A stretch of 64,000 nucleotides of DNA. It comes from Acanthornis magna. Its lineage: Eukaryota > Chordata > Aves > Passeriformes > Acanthizidae. This document shows, piece after piece, positions 27,601 to 35,400 of the stretch. A model generated the notes under the pieces. The model did not search any database. It had not been told where the DNA came from and saw only the letters and a list, made by a program, of their open reading frames with translations. Position 1 is the first letter of the stretch. Every line of letters starts with the position of its first letter. The DNA lies in assembly GCA_036785705.1 (NCBI GenBank), contig JAWUZG010000084.1, positions 12,661,501 to 12,725,500 of the forward strand, written 5' to 3'. The translations under genes and the position numbers were made by a program.

Positions 27601-29414
27601 AAAAGTAAACTTTACATGGTCAAATGTATGGAAGTGGAAATTGCCCCAGGTGGCACATTCACTCCTACTGACAGTAGAGACCTGGACTAAAGAAAAAAAA
27701 TCATAGGAGAGGAGCTTAGAAATTCACCCCATATGAGGTGCTTTGCCTTTTTTTGTTAGAAAACATTAAAGGGGAGATTTTCAAAGGCAAAAAAATGATA
27801 ACTCCTGGAATATACTAGCCTGTGGGAAGAAGTTTCATCTCACTGAACTTTTGAAGTCCATGACTTTTGAAGTCCAGAGATACCTGCAATGTGAGCAGAT
27901 TAGCCCAGGCTCCTTTGAAGTTAACAGTACGAAGCAGAAGAGGTTCAGCTTTCTCATCTTACATATCAGCCTAGCAAGAAGATGCTGAAAACCACATGCA
28001 TCTCTCCATTGTCTAGAAAGGCTGTGTCTATATTTATGCTGTAGACACAGTTACATTGTAGATACCTAAAGTGAAGTGAGGAGAATCCCATTCTGGATGT
28101 CTGAATTTCATTTAACTCAAGCAAGACTTTGGTCCAAAGTCTTGTATTGAGTCCTTTCCAGGAGATATCACAGGTGGCATGATTTTACAGCAAACTGGCA
28201 GCTGCTGATCTCAGTGGTTGAGGCTGCTACCAGCTTCAGCTCTTGGCTAAGAGATGCTTGGTTTTCCTTCTCACCCAAAACTCATGTTTTGGACCTCTAA
28301 GCTTTACCTCTGTCAAAAGTATAGATATATACTCTAAGTGCATATAAGACGTTACTTCAGAAAGCAGTATTTACACCGTTGAGCTTCACAAAAAAAACAT
28401 GAATCACCTTGAATTAAATTATATATGCTTGCTACAAAATGCTTTTAACATTTCTTTTAGGCCGATCTGAAAGAATGACAAATGAAAAGAGGTAAGTTTA
28501 TTCGTGTTGTTTAGTTAGCATGTTTAGGAATATTAACATAGCAACATCCATCACAGATCAAATCAAAATCAGTTATTAATTTACTCAGTGAAATCTAAAA
28601 TATTATTAAATATTCCTGCCTAAGAACCAGTAGGGAAGAACTGAGAAATTCAGATCCTAATGTGCAGCACAAACTCAAGTGCCCAGTAAGTCCCTGCAGA
28701 AGCAGCTTTTTTAAGGGACTGTTTTTTGCCATAGGTGGTTGTAGCACTGAAGTGGAGTAGAGCAATTTAGCTGTTTTCTACACAGTAGTGAGGACAAGTG
28801 AGAAAGTTTGGCTATTCTGGAAGTGAAATTGCTGGAATTACTAAGGCAGCAATGACTGGTATGTCAATTGTTGGTGTATTAAGCAGCTGGGAAAAGCATA
28901 AGACATTAAAAATCAAACCAGGAGATAGCAGAGCAGCAGACCACAAAAAATGGGATTACTGCTAATACAGCAGTTCATACTGGTCAATCAAGCCTAGCTG
29001 GTGATATGGCAAGTACTTCTTCTATAAAGAATATGTGTGAAATGTGTTGAAAAGGGTGTCTTTTTTTTTTTTTTTTTGTGGTGCAAATTGCATTCAGAGG
29101 GTCTCCTCTTAAAGATTAGTCACTTAGGACATAAAACAATTGATACACTACCTAGTAATGAAAGAAAGAAAGTAAAATACTTAAATCGTTGACAATAGGG
29201 ATGAAAATGTACAATGTTTAATAGTATCTGGCATGTCTGCAGCTCTTATATGAATATGTTACACATTTTCATTTGTCACCTATGGAGAGTGATATGAGAA
29301 CAAGAAATGCAAGAATTAGATTCTTTTCTTACCTATCTGAACTGGTTCTTTGCCCTTGCAAAAACTCCAAATTATGTAGAAGATCCAAAATGATCTCCTG
29401 GTTTTTATTTCCAT
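448..29414 (-). CDS. MUC5B: Ovomucin alpha-subunit (PTS-less gel-forming mucin), 5' 30 coding exons, 3' part outside window
   Basis: Secreted egg-white gel-forming glycoprotein. Joining 30 exons (listed singly below) gives 1,369 codons in one frame with GT/AG borders and no internal stop. Order by codon: signal peptide 1 to about 25; VWD1 about 30-225 (CGLCG at 163-167); C8-1 about 226-300; TIL1 about 300-381; VWD2 about 382-586 (motif changed to SGLCG); C8-2 about 587-660; TIL2 and linker modules about 661-846; VWD3 about 847-1069 (CGLCG at 994-998); C8-3 about 1070-1121; TIL3 and VWC-like modules about 1122-1288; pre-D4 exon 1289-1369. No Pro/Thr/Ser mucin domain intervenes, which is the hallmark of ovomucin alpha compared with MUC5AC, MUC5B and MUC2. 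The symbol is the one UniProt uses for chicken ovomucin alpha; it does not imply one-to-one orthology with mammalian MUC5B. D4, C8-4, VWC and cystine knot should lie beyond base 1. Identification rests on remembered chicken protein, not on a search. Confidence 0.93.
1328..1420 (-). CDS. MUC5B: Ovomucin alpha exon 29: short exon between D3 and pre-D4 modules
   Basis: A 93-bp phase 1-1 exon encoding [20 protein letters not shown], then [11 protein letters not shown]. Acceptor ctgcag, donor gtgaga. Found by searching for the CFC.DNG block remembered from chicken ovomucin alpha. In other gel-forming mucins the large PTS exon would lie about here. Confidence 0.88.
2615..2770 (-). CDS. MUC5B: Ovomucin alpha exon 28: E3 / VWC-like module
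   Basis: Encodes [20 protein letters not shown], then [19 protein letters not shown]. This is the C-x-YNG...GPNG.I module that ends the D3 assembly in MUC2 and MUC5AC just before their PTS region. Acceptor tttag, donor gtacta, phase 1 to 1. Confidence 0.92.
3802..3839 (-). CDS. MUC5B: Ovomucin alpha exon 27: 38-bp exon
   Basis: Encodes [12 protein letters not shown]. Acceptor cttcag, donor gtaact, phase 2 to 1. It matches the short segment between TIL3 and the VWC-like module in remembered chicken ovomucin alpha, and it is needed to keep the frame from exon 26 to exon 28. Confidence 0.85.
4046..4130 (-). CDS. MUC5B: Ovomucin alpha exon 26: TIL3, second part
   Basis: An 85-bp exon encoding [20 protein letters not shown], then VSLPNCTS. 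Acceptor ttcag, donor gtaggt, phase 1 to 2. Confidence 0.9.
4551..4679 (-). CDS. MUC5B: Ovomucin alpha exon 25: TIL3, first part
   Basis: Encodes [20 protein letters not shown], then [15 protein letters not shown]. The FCDYYNP block is conserved at this place in MUC5-type mucins. Acceptor tccag, donor gtaatt, phase 1 to 1. Confidence 0.92.
4895..5051 (-). CDS. MUC5B: Ovomucin alpha exon 24: C8-3
   Basis: Encodes [37 protein letters not shown] and [10 protein letters not shown], a full C8 pattern. Acceptor gacag, donor gtaagt, phase 0 to 1. Confidence 0.93.
5921..6157 (-). CDS. MUC5B: Ovomucin alpha exon 23: end of VWD3 with CGLCG, start of C8-3
   Basis: Encodes [31 protein letters not shown] and [15 protein letters not shown]. 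The CGLCG motif is intact, unlike that of VWD2. D3 cysteines mediate N-terminal multimer bonds in VWF and mucins. Acceptor cacag, donor gtaatt, phase 0 to 0. Confidence 0.93.
6561..6740 (-). CDS. MUC5B: Ovomucin alpha exon 22: VWD3
   Basis: A 180-bp phase 0-0 exon encoding [35 protein letters not shown] and VHVAPSFQ. Acceptor tgtag, donor gtaagt. Confidence 0.93.
6894..6960. repeat. Low-complexity CA/CACATCTGT repeat
   Basis: Repeats of CACATCTGTCA and short CACA runs in the intron between ovomucin exons 21 and 22. No function seen. Confidence 0.6.
7189..7299 (-). CDS. MUC5B: Ovomucin alpha exon 21: VWD3
   Basis: A 111-bp phase 0-0 exon encoding [20 protein letters not shown], then [10 protein letters not shown]. 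Acceptor ccaag; the donor gtttgt is weaker than its neighbours. Confidence 0.88.
7997..8135 (-). CDS. MUC5B: Ovomucin alpha exon 20: VWD3 entry
   Basis: Encodes [19 protein letters not shown], then [20 protein letters not shown], the entry of VWD3. Acceptor cccag, donor gtatca, phase 2 to 0. Confidence 0.93.
8535..9080 (+). mobile_element. Avian endogenous-retrovirus LTR, solo, in intron 19 of ovomucin alpha
   Basis: A block recognised from memory as an avian ERV-type LTR family: TTTGCATTGGCACCTAGAAA near the left, CTGGCCAAAGGGATATTCCA in the middle, a TTAAATTGTCTTTATCTTGA stretch on the right, and an end near CAACCCAACACA. It lies antisense to the gene. No viral coding sequence is seen beside it. 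Boundaries are approximate and target-site duplications were not identified. Confidence 0.65.
9897..10048 (-). CDS. MUC5B: Ovomucin alpha exon 19: TIL-like module of D'3, second part
   Basis: Encodes [20 protein letters not shown], then [20 protein letters not shown]. Acceptor tgcag, donor gtacgt, phase 0 to 2. The next intron (8136-9896) carries an LTR insertion. Confidence 0.93.
10350..10450 (-). CDS. MUC5B: Ovomucin alpha exon 18: second TIL-like module of D'3, first part
   Basis: Encodes [20 protein letters not shown], then [13 protein letters not shown]. Acceptor tgcag, donor gtaagg, phase 1 to 0. This is the D'-type TIL module ahead of VWD3. Confidence 0.9.
10836..10888 (-). CDS. MUC5B: Ovomucin alpha exon 17: short linker exon
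   Basis: A 53-bp exon encoding [18 protein letters not shown]. Acceptor tttag, donor gtgaga, phase 2 to 1. Found by homology and frame; too small to stand out as an open frame. Confidence 0.88.
11847..12099 (-). CDS. MUC5B: Ovomucin alpha exon 16: TIL2
   Basis: Encodes [20 protein letters not shown], then [17 protein letters not shown] and [14 protein letters not shown]. These are the TIL2 module and the start of the following VWC-like linker. Acceptor caaag, donor gtgagt, phase 1 to 2. Confidence 0.93.
15122..15248 (-). CDS. MUC5B: Ovomucin alpha exon 15: C8-2, second part
   Basis: Encodes [20 protein letters not shown], then [18 protein letters not shown], the second half of C8-2. Acceptor tttag, donor gtatgt, phase 0 to 1. 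The following intron is about 3 kb (12100-15121); I see no further exon in it. Confidence 0.92.
16763..16857 (-). CDS. MUC5B: Ovomucin alpha exon 14: C8-2, first part
   Basis: Encodes [20 protein letters not shown] and [11 protein letters not shown], the start of the second C8 domain. Acceptor ttcag, donor gtaagg, phase 1 to 0. Confidence 0.9.
17715..17879 (-). CDS. MUC5B: Ovomucin alpha exon 13: end of VWD2
   Basis: Encodes [15 protein letters not shown], an Ala/Ser-rich segment, [11 protein letters not shown] and [12 protein letters not shown], the end of VWD2. Acceptor acaag, donor gtacca, phase 1 to 1. Confidence 0.92.
18434..18571 (-). CDS. MUC5B: Ovomucin alpha exon 12: VWD2
   Basis: Encodes [20 protein letters not shown] and [20 protein letters not shown], ending T-S-G. 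The residue that would be the first Cys of the CGLCG motif is Ser here. Acceptor ctttag, donor gtagga, phase 1 to 1. Confidence 0.92.
18801..18870 (-). CDS. MUC5B: Ovomucin alpha exon 11: VWD2
   Basis: A 70-bp exon encoding [20 protein letters not shown]. Acceptor ctgcag, donor gtaaat, phase 0 to 1. The frame continues into exon 12. Confidence 0.88.
19081..19182 (-). CDS. MUC5B: Ovomucin alpha exon 10: VWD2
   Basis: A 102-bp phase 0-0 exon encoding [16 protein letters not shown] and then [14 protein letters not shown]. Acceptor ctcag, donor gtgagt. Confidence 0.9.
19776..19914 (-). CDS. MUC5B: Ovomucin alpha exon 9: VWD2 entry
   Basis: Encodes [18 protein letters not shown], then [20 protein letters not shown], the VWD entry motif. 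Acceptor cacag, donor gtatgg, phase 2 to 0. Confidence 0.93.
21132..21249 (-). CDS. MUC5B: Ovomucin alpha exon 8: end of TIL1 and linker
   Basis: Encodes [19 protein letters not shown], then [19 protein letters not shown], a short VWC-like linker that precedes each D domain. Acceptor aacag, donor gtactg, phase 1 to 2. Confidence 0.92.
21948..22073 (-). CDS. MUC5B: Ovomucin alpha exon 7: TIL1 domain
   Basis: Trypsin-inhibitor-like cysteine-rich module: [17 protein letters not shown], then GCFCPPG. Acceptor tgcag, donor gtaagg, phase 1 to 1. Confidence 0.92.
22863..23088 (-). CDS. MUC5B: Ovomucin alpha exon 6: C8-1 domain
   Basis: Starts [14 protein letters not shown] and carries the C8 cysteine pattern with [13 protein letters not shown] and GEWRTKELC. 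The acceptor is preceded by an unusually long T tract (A tract on the plus strand, 23094-23127). Phase 0 to 1, donor gtaagt. Confidence 0.93.
23094..23127. repeat. Poly(A) tract (poly(T) on the coding strand) next to an acceptor
   Basis: A run of 12 A, TT, then 20 A. On the minus strand it forms the polypyrimidine tract of the acceptor of ovomucin exon 6. Such runs are prone to length change. Confidence 0.9.
23200..23290 (-). mobile_element. CR1 LINE 3' fragment in intron 5 of ovomucin alpha
   Basis: AAGTTGGAAGGGATCTCAGG followed by a block like TCCAGTCTAAC is the reverse complement of the conserved 3' end of CR1 retrotransposons of birds and reptiles. Old and truncated. Confidence 0.6.
23514..23647 (-). 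CDS. MUC5B: Ovomucin alpha exon 5: end of VWD1
   Basis: Encodes [17 protein letters not shown], the typical end of a VWD domain (FGN.. then D-P), and a basic linker ([11 protein letters not shown]). Acceptor ttgcag, donor gtaagt, phase 1 to 0. Confidence 0.92.
24502..24589 (-). CDS. MUC5B: Ovomucin alpha exon 4: VWD1 with CGLCG
   Basis: An 88-bp exon encoding [20 protein letters not shown]. The CGLCG motif is the CXXC-like element of D domains linked in VWF and mucins to disulfide-linked multimer formation. Acceptor tttag, donor gtaggt, phase 0 to 1. Confidence 0.92.
25915..26029 (-). CDS. MUC5B: Ovomucin alpha exon 3: VWD1, middle
   Basis: Encodes the central beta-rich part of VWD1 ([14 protein letters not shown], then [14 protein letters not shown]). 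Acceptor ttccag, donor gtatga, phase 2 to 0. Too short to stand out as an open frame; placed by homology and by frame continuity with both neighbours. Confidence 0.9.
27431..27686 (-). CDS. MUC5B: Ovomucin alpha exon 2: VWD1, first half
   Basis: It opens the first von Willebrand D domain: [13 protein letters not shown] is the usual VWD entry motif, and [13 protein letters not shown] follows. Acceptor ctttag; the exon ends in phase 2 at gtgagt. Length 256 bp fits phases 1 to 2. Confidence 0.93.
29061..29077. repeat. 17-T homopolymer in intron 1 of ovomucin alpha
   Basis: Simple T run; no other structure around it. Confidence 0.9.
29333..29414 (-). CDS. MUC5B: Ovomucin alpha exon 1: start codon and signal peptide
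   Basis: ATG at 29414 has a strong context (A at -3, G at +4). It is followed by basic residues, then a hydrophobic stretch ([11 protein letters not shown]) typical of a signal peptide, then KGKEPVQ. The exon ends in phase 1 at a gtaaga donor. The in-frame join to exon 2 restores a Val. Confidence 0.93.
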
Positions 29415-29422
29415 CTTGCCAT
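29405..29422 (-). promoter_or_regulatory. Short upstream ORF overlapping the ovomucin alpha start codon
   Basis: An upstream ATG at 29422 opens a five-codon ORF that ends in TAA at 29405 and overlaps the main ATG (29414) in another frame. Its context is weak at -3 (T) while the main ATG is strong, so leaky scanning would be expected. Confidence 0.5.
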
Positions 29423-29479
29423 GTAGTCGTAACTTGAAAATCCTTTCAGGTAAGTGTTTTTTCTTGGCTTATAGGCAGA

Positions 29480-29487
29480 TTTTTATA
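29480..29487 (-). promoter_or_regulatory. TATA box of ovomucin alpha
   Basis: TATAAAAA on the minus strand, 66 bases upstream of the ATG at 29414. Transcription would start near 29450-29458, giving a 5' UTR of about 40 bases. A strong TATA box fits a highly expressed egg-white gene. The start site is inferred. Confidence 0.7.
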
Positions 29488-32400
29488 GTCCAGGAGTTTG
29501 GCATGAGAACAAAACATTGATGGCAGGGTCCCTGAAAGGTGGAGCTTCATTAAATTTTCTTTCAGTTATTCATTATTGGCACCCAGCAACCTCCTGTCTT
29601 TCAGACAGGACAGGTATCTAGTCCCCTCTTCCTTTATGGGGACAGAGAGCTGTCTCTTTCTAATTTCCTTTTTTTTTTAATGGGTCCCCTCATCCTCCTC
29701 CAACAGTACTGTTATTTCTTTGGCAACAATATTCTTATTTTTCATAACATTTGGTTAGTGACAAGCAATCACTGACCTTTTTCAGAGCTTTTCTCTGTTT
29801 TGCACATCAGCAGAATCCCTCAGCTCAAGAAAATGTATTTGTCATCTCTACTAGCTATAATGGTGATTCTAAACAGAGCAAAAAGTATTGTTAGGTCAGG
29901 CATAATGTATGGTTTATTTAGAGCAGTATCTTTTGGCAGGAGGGCATTGTCCTTTAAGAAGTTCATCCAAAGTATTTTACAAAAAAGGCCAGATTTACTG
30001 CTTCAATAGACCAGGAACAACATCAAAATTGCAAAAATTCTCACCTCATCTGTACAAATGGGATTTAATCACACCAGTCAGTCACGAGGAGTTTATTTAT
30101 GCACACAGAGGTGAATTCTCCAAACATCACAAGGGAGCAGCGCCCAAGTCCCATCATAATGTAGACCACAGTTCATTCCTTCACTACCTAAATTTCGCTG
30201 CTGCAAAAGAGTCCCTTGGTGCTCTCAAAGTACTTTAACACCCTAGCACATACCCATAAAAAAAACCAGTGGGCTCAGCCATGGCTACAGTCTTTTGTAG
30301 GATATCGTCAAGATTTTGATATCAGTAATTTTAGGGTCTCTTCTAGAGATTTACTTGCTTTGTTGACACAAACTGACCTTGCATCTCTTCTCCTCATCCA
30401 TGCCATGGGGGAACTGCTCCTGACAAGAGAGGAAGCCTCTTACCTCGTCCCAGCAAATCAAGCACAGATAACAGACATTCCTATACTTCCAGCTGCTCCC
30501 TACCCCTTTGGGAATACACTAAAGCCAGAGGGATTGCCAGTAGCAAGTGGGCACACATACAGTTTAAGGTGGACATAGGTTTGCCCCTTGTTGCAATGCC
30601 TCAGGTCAAGCATGTCCATGCACCCACTGGGGAGTATGAATGCCTTTTATCTGGTTGGCAGGCAGCAAGCTACACCTTGGGAACAGGGTCTTGCTCACTG
30701 CTGTACCAAGCTTTGTGCTATTGCCAAAGTGGAGCGTCCCAAAGCTGGCCTACTGCTCCCTTCAGCTGCTGCCCTGCACAGGTACAAGGTGCTTTGCAGA
30801 ATTGCAGGTGACAGCATCTGCCTGATGAAGATTTGCTGCTGCCCTTGCTCTAAACAAAACTCTGCACTAGCATGCAAGAGCATTGTGCAGGACATGAAAC
30901 ATGAGTTCGTGTTACCCCTTTGCCATTGCCCGTGTCCCATTAATTCCATTGTCAGTCGCACTTGAGGCAGGGCACTACTGGAAGGCAAAGTCTGTTCTTG
31001 AAGCTCTGCCATTTTGGCTGGAATACAGAACCAACACACTTTATGGCACTGGTGATGGAACTCATGGACTGCTGCTGCTTTTCCTTTTAATCACAACACA
31101 TCTTCCCTGCTGAGCTCTGTCCAAATAGGTACAAAGTAAACTAGGAGAATATCTAGTAGATACATCTAACCATGAGAATACAATGTTGGAGATACAAGGA
31201 TGATCTGAAATTGAATGCGGTGTAACAGAGGGTAAAGGTGGATAGCTGAAAGATATTAGTTTTCCAAAATCAAAGCTAGTGTCAAAATCCAAATGTAGAA
31301 CTGCTGAGATAAAGGTCCATGTTTTTTTAATCATTCTCCTCTTTCCCATTCCCACCCAGGCAATCAAAGCACCTATTTAATTCATTTTGGTATGAGAGTA
31401 GAAGGTAAAATCAGACTCCAGGAGTATGATTCCTGACTCTAGAAAAAAAGCCCTTTATTCCCACTGAGCAGCACAAAAGCAGCAGGAACCATATATTAAC
31501 TACTTGCCAAAGATACTCTTCAGTAGGAGTAGTCCTTTGATGACAAAGACATAGTGAGGTTTACCGCAGCAGCTTTCAGCCCTTTGTGTTCTACATGTGG
31601 GGTGGTTCAAGGGAATGCAAGGATGGGCAGGAGGAATGAGTTAAGGCATAATTTCCCCCCGTAAGCCCCACTTAGCACTTAGGGGCCTGGGAAGAACATG
31701 AACAGCACATATTAAAACTGTTCAAGGAACAGACAGAATAAAGCAAATGATTCATTGAACCAACATCCACTTATGCTCTACTCAGTAGAGGCAGGAGTAT
31801 CAGTCATATGGGATCCTCCCCTGAGAAAAGCAAGAGCACAGCTCTACTCAGAGAAGCAGGAAATCCAGTCCTCTTGCTCTGTACCTAGCCATTTTCTTAC
31901 CTCTGCTTGTCTGCTCTGTCATTTGTGCCATTCCTTTGCCATTTCTTGGGAAGCAGAGTTTCTGTCAATGACTAACCAGAGTTGCTGCTTCTGGCTCCTT
32001 CACAGACACTGCGGGCTACACTTCTTAGAAATCACTGGATGCTTCGATCCTCTGCAATGATTTCAGGGCTACTGACAGGGGGAGGATATTTGCATTCAAA
32101 TGAAGTTTTTATATTCAAGCGTGGAAACAGTGAGGTTTTCAGAAGAAATACATGGAAGCTATTGAGCAGGAAATGCAGACTGACAGGGAGCTTATAGACT
32201 GTGTTGATCACTTACCACTGAATCATTGCTATTGGCACACAAGTTATAACTATTCCCCCTGCAGTGACATACTGGGATTAATAACTCTTCCCTTTATTGG
32301 ACCCTGTAGCATAAGAGGCCTTCCCTCTTCTGCAGCTGTATTAGCAAAAAGAACAATTCCTCTTGGCCCCTTTACAGCCCATTTCATGGATCATTTGCCA

Positions 32401-35400
32401 TTAAAGGGTATGTGATTTTAGTAAATACAATAGGTAAATATTAACTCAGTTTCTTTATCATCACTGACTCACTGAAGATAAGCCATCATGAAGCTAATGT
32501 AATACACGAGTGACTCACATCTCATATATTTTTGCTACAAACTTGGTATAAAAGACACTCAAATAGGGGGCATTTTGTGGATTAATGCCCTTCATTGCCA
32601 GCCACTATACTGAAGTCTGGCAGTTTGCATTTGTATCATATCCTTCTGTCAAAAGGTGATTCCTTATGTGCTGTAAAGTTTTATGGCTATCCTGGGTCAG
32701 TCCAAGCACTAGTGAGGTTCAGCTTGGAAATCGTCTAACAATCCTGTTCATTTCAGGCAAAACTGGTAGTGCTTCTTGAAATGAGTATCCACTATAAAAT
32801 GCTGTTTACAAGCACTGCCTAGATAATAACTCTAGAGAAATTATATGTGCTTCATTAACAAAGTAATGTTAGCTAAGAAAGCAATTCATTTGGATTTGGT
32901 ATCAGGCAGTTTGTGCCAATAATCCACATGATAAAAAAACACCTGAAATGAATTTGGCAAAATATTTTACATAACTGGTAGTTATAACAATCATTTGTAT
33001 ATTCTAAATTGCCAGTAGAATTCAAGAAGAACATGGATTATCATTTTTTATCCTTTGCATGATATCATAGAATTTAGGAAAATTACATTAAAGATTTATT
33101 TGATCCATCAGGTTTGTGTCTACCACACAGTTTGAAACAGATATCATTAAGTATAAGGTGATCTGTAGCAGGCAGTGGGAAAGGAGGGAATGGATATCTG
33201 TCATTAATAGTCCATTAGAATACATGAAGAATGCCTTCAGTATTTTAATTTTGGTAGGAGATGGTTGGATGCTTTCTTATATTTTGCCTTAGAATGGACA
33301 TAAAACTCCTTAACCTCTCATCTTGTCATAGGGCTCCTTGACTTTTCGTGAACAAATCAAGGACATTAGTTAATCCTGTTTGCAAGGAATGATTCAGCTG
33401 CTCTTTTCTGTTTTTCTTTAAGAAGATGTAGATCTTTCAAAATCCATGTACAAGGAGTAATGATATGGCTGATTGGTGTTCGTGTACACAGGTCTCTTTG
33501 ACCTATTGGCACTTCCTCACGTAAGAGAGACTCCCTGCATAGAAAGTCATCTCATCAGGAGGTTGGGCCCTTGAGATTTTCTACTTCAAAGGTTTCTCTT
33601 TAAACAACCTTCCTGGTGAAAAATATGGGGTAGCAGAACAAAGGGAAGCATATGAATTTTCTACTTTAATAATTAGAAATTTTGGGGATTTAGGCTAGAG
33701 CAGATTCTACCTCTTTTTTAAGACACAATTTCTTATTTCCTGGCTGCCAAGATAATTCAGAAGGTTCTATAACCTTGAAATTACATGAAATTACATACCC
33801 AGTAACCATGTTCACCATTGCTGAAAGTTACTGCGAGCCAAAAGAAAGGCTAAGAGATGGGGCAGAGAACAAGTTAAAGTGGAAAGCAAAGCAACCTTGA
33901 CCTGGATTTGTTTTCCTGAATTGGACTTAAACCATGTCCTTGTTAATCCAATCTAAAGCTCTGTCAGAGTATTTCTACTGGACTCCTGAGACTGAGATCC
34001 TTCCAGCATGAACTGTAATATTTTGCAGCAGCAGCTAACTTCTCTGTCATTCAAGTTTCAGAGATTGCCCTCCCTTGAACAAAGTAGCCACTAAAACCAA
34101 AGCAGTTTTGTAGGTGGCTGAGTACCAATTTTCTGTTAAATTTGAATGTTTATCCAGAGAGAGGAAAACCAAGGCAAAGGGGACACAATATTTCCCCAGG
34201 CCTCTGCTTAGCATGTTGTGGAAGGTGGAATTAGCCACCCAAGAACTACCTGCACTTACATTTTGTTCAGACTGCCCATATTTTTAAGAAGAATGATCAT
34301 ATAGATCCCATAGATTCTGCAAAAAAAGTGCAAGAAGTGCTAAGCTACACTAGTCCAGCGGGACAGGCTATTGAAATTTAACTGCTGTGTCAGGTCACAG
34401 GCACTGTGTAAAGCCCACACTCCTTGATGACTGCTCCTGTTGCCTTTTGTTACTGCTTAAAAGAAAGCTGCATGGAGCACAGGTGTTCTTTCTCCGCACT
34501 GGCTCTGCCATACTTTTCTCTCTGCTTGAGTTTTCTCAAAGTCTTGGGGTAAAGAAAACATCACAGTGCTGTTTTCCACCGTTCTAGAGACTAGTCTGTG
34601 AAAAGAATTCAAGCATTACACATAAGAATGTTGAAAAACTGGAACATTGAAGGAAATCCAGTTTGAACATAACAGATTTTAGAAGGGTGATGCTGAAAAA
34701 GAACTTACATGATTTTCCATATTAGTGATGGAAACACAGCTTAGATAGCCTGCTTGGACCTGTTTGGACCTTAATCTGGGAGGCTGCCTGTTAAGAACAT
34801 AGCTGTTTGTAGTAGCCTGAAAAGACTGAGTTGATTTTGGAAATTTGGCCCTGGAAGAGGGGCACTCAACTTCAAGAACTTGTTCTGCCTTAAAATACCC
34901 CCCTATCCCTCAAAGCTTCCCCTGGGAGGTGAAATTTCAGAAATTGTATATCAACGTTACAGTTATTTAAATGTGTTTCCACTTTTGTCAGACCTAAAAC
35001 TCATGAAAATTTTTTCCTATGATCTCAGAGTTTGTAAGTCTATTTCTGCCTTTCCCCAGTATCTGAGTTTGCTTTTCTAGACAAGTGCAACAGCATGTTA
35101 CAAGCACAGTAACTACACGATTATTTACTTAGGGCTTTGCCTTTGCTGAAGTCCTTTCACTGGGGCTTATGTGCAGAGTTGCATGTGCTTAGTTCATTGA
35201 AGTGTGGTTTAGCAAAGTACACTCAAACTGTAAATATACTGAAAACTTTATCTTACCTTTCCTCCCTTACAACACAAAATAATACTACTATAGAACATAG
35301 TTATATCAGAAAACAAGGTAGTTATTAGATCAGAAACCCCTACCTTGTTTTATTTTGGGGAGAATTCTTCTCGGTTTCCATATGGCTTCCCCCCTCTTTC

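Noticed and set aside
448..29414. Calling the left gene MUC5AC because it follows MUC2 in the locus
   Set aside because: The direct step from D3 to the pre-D4 exon without PTS, and the close match to remembered chicken ovomucin alpha along the whole gene, favour ovomucin alpha.
30216..30965. Plus-strand open frames of 120 and 125 codons in the intergenic region
   Set aside because: No domain, no splice context, overlapping frames in both directions, and ordinary composition; chance open frames.
33061..33130. Possible CR1 tail (ATCATAGAATTTAGG)
   Set aside because: Only the first few bases resemble the CR1 end; the following sequence does not match well enough to call.
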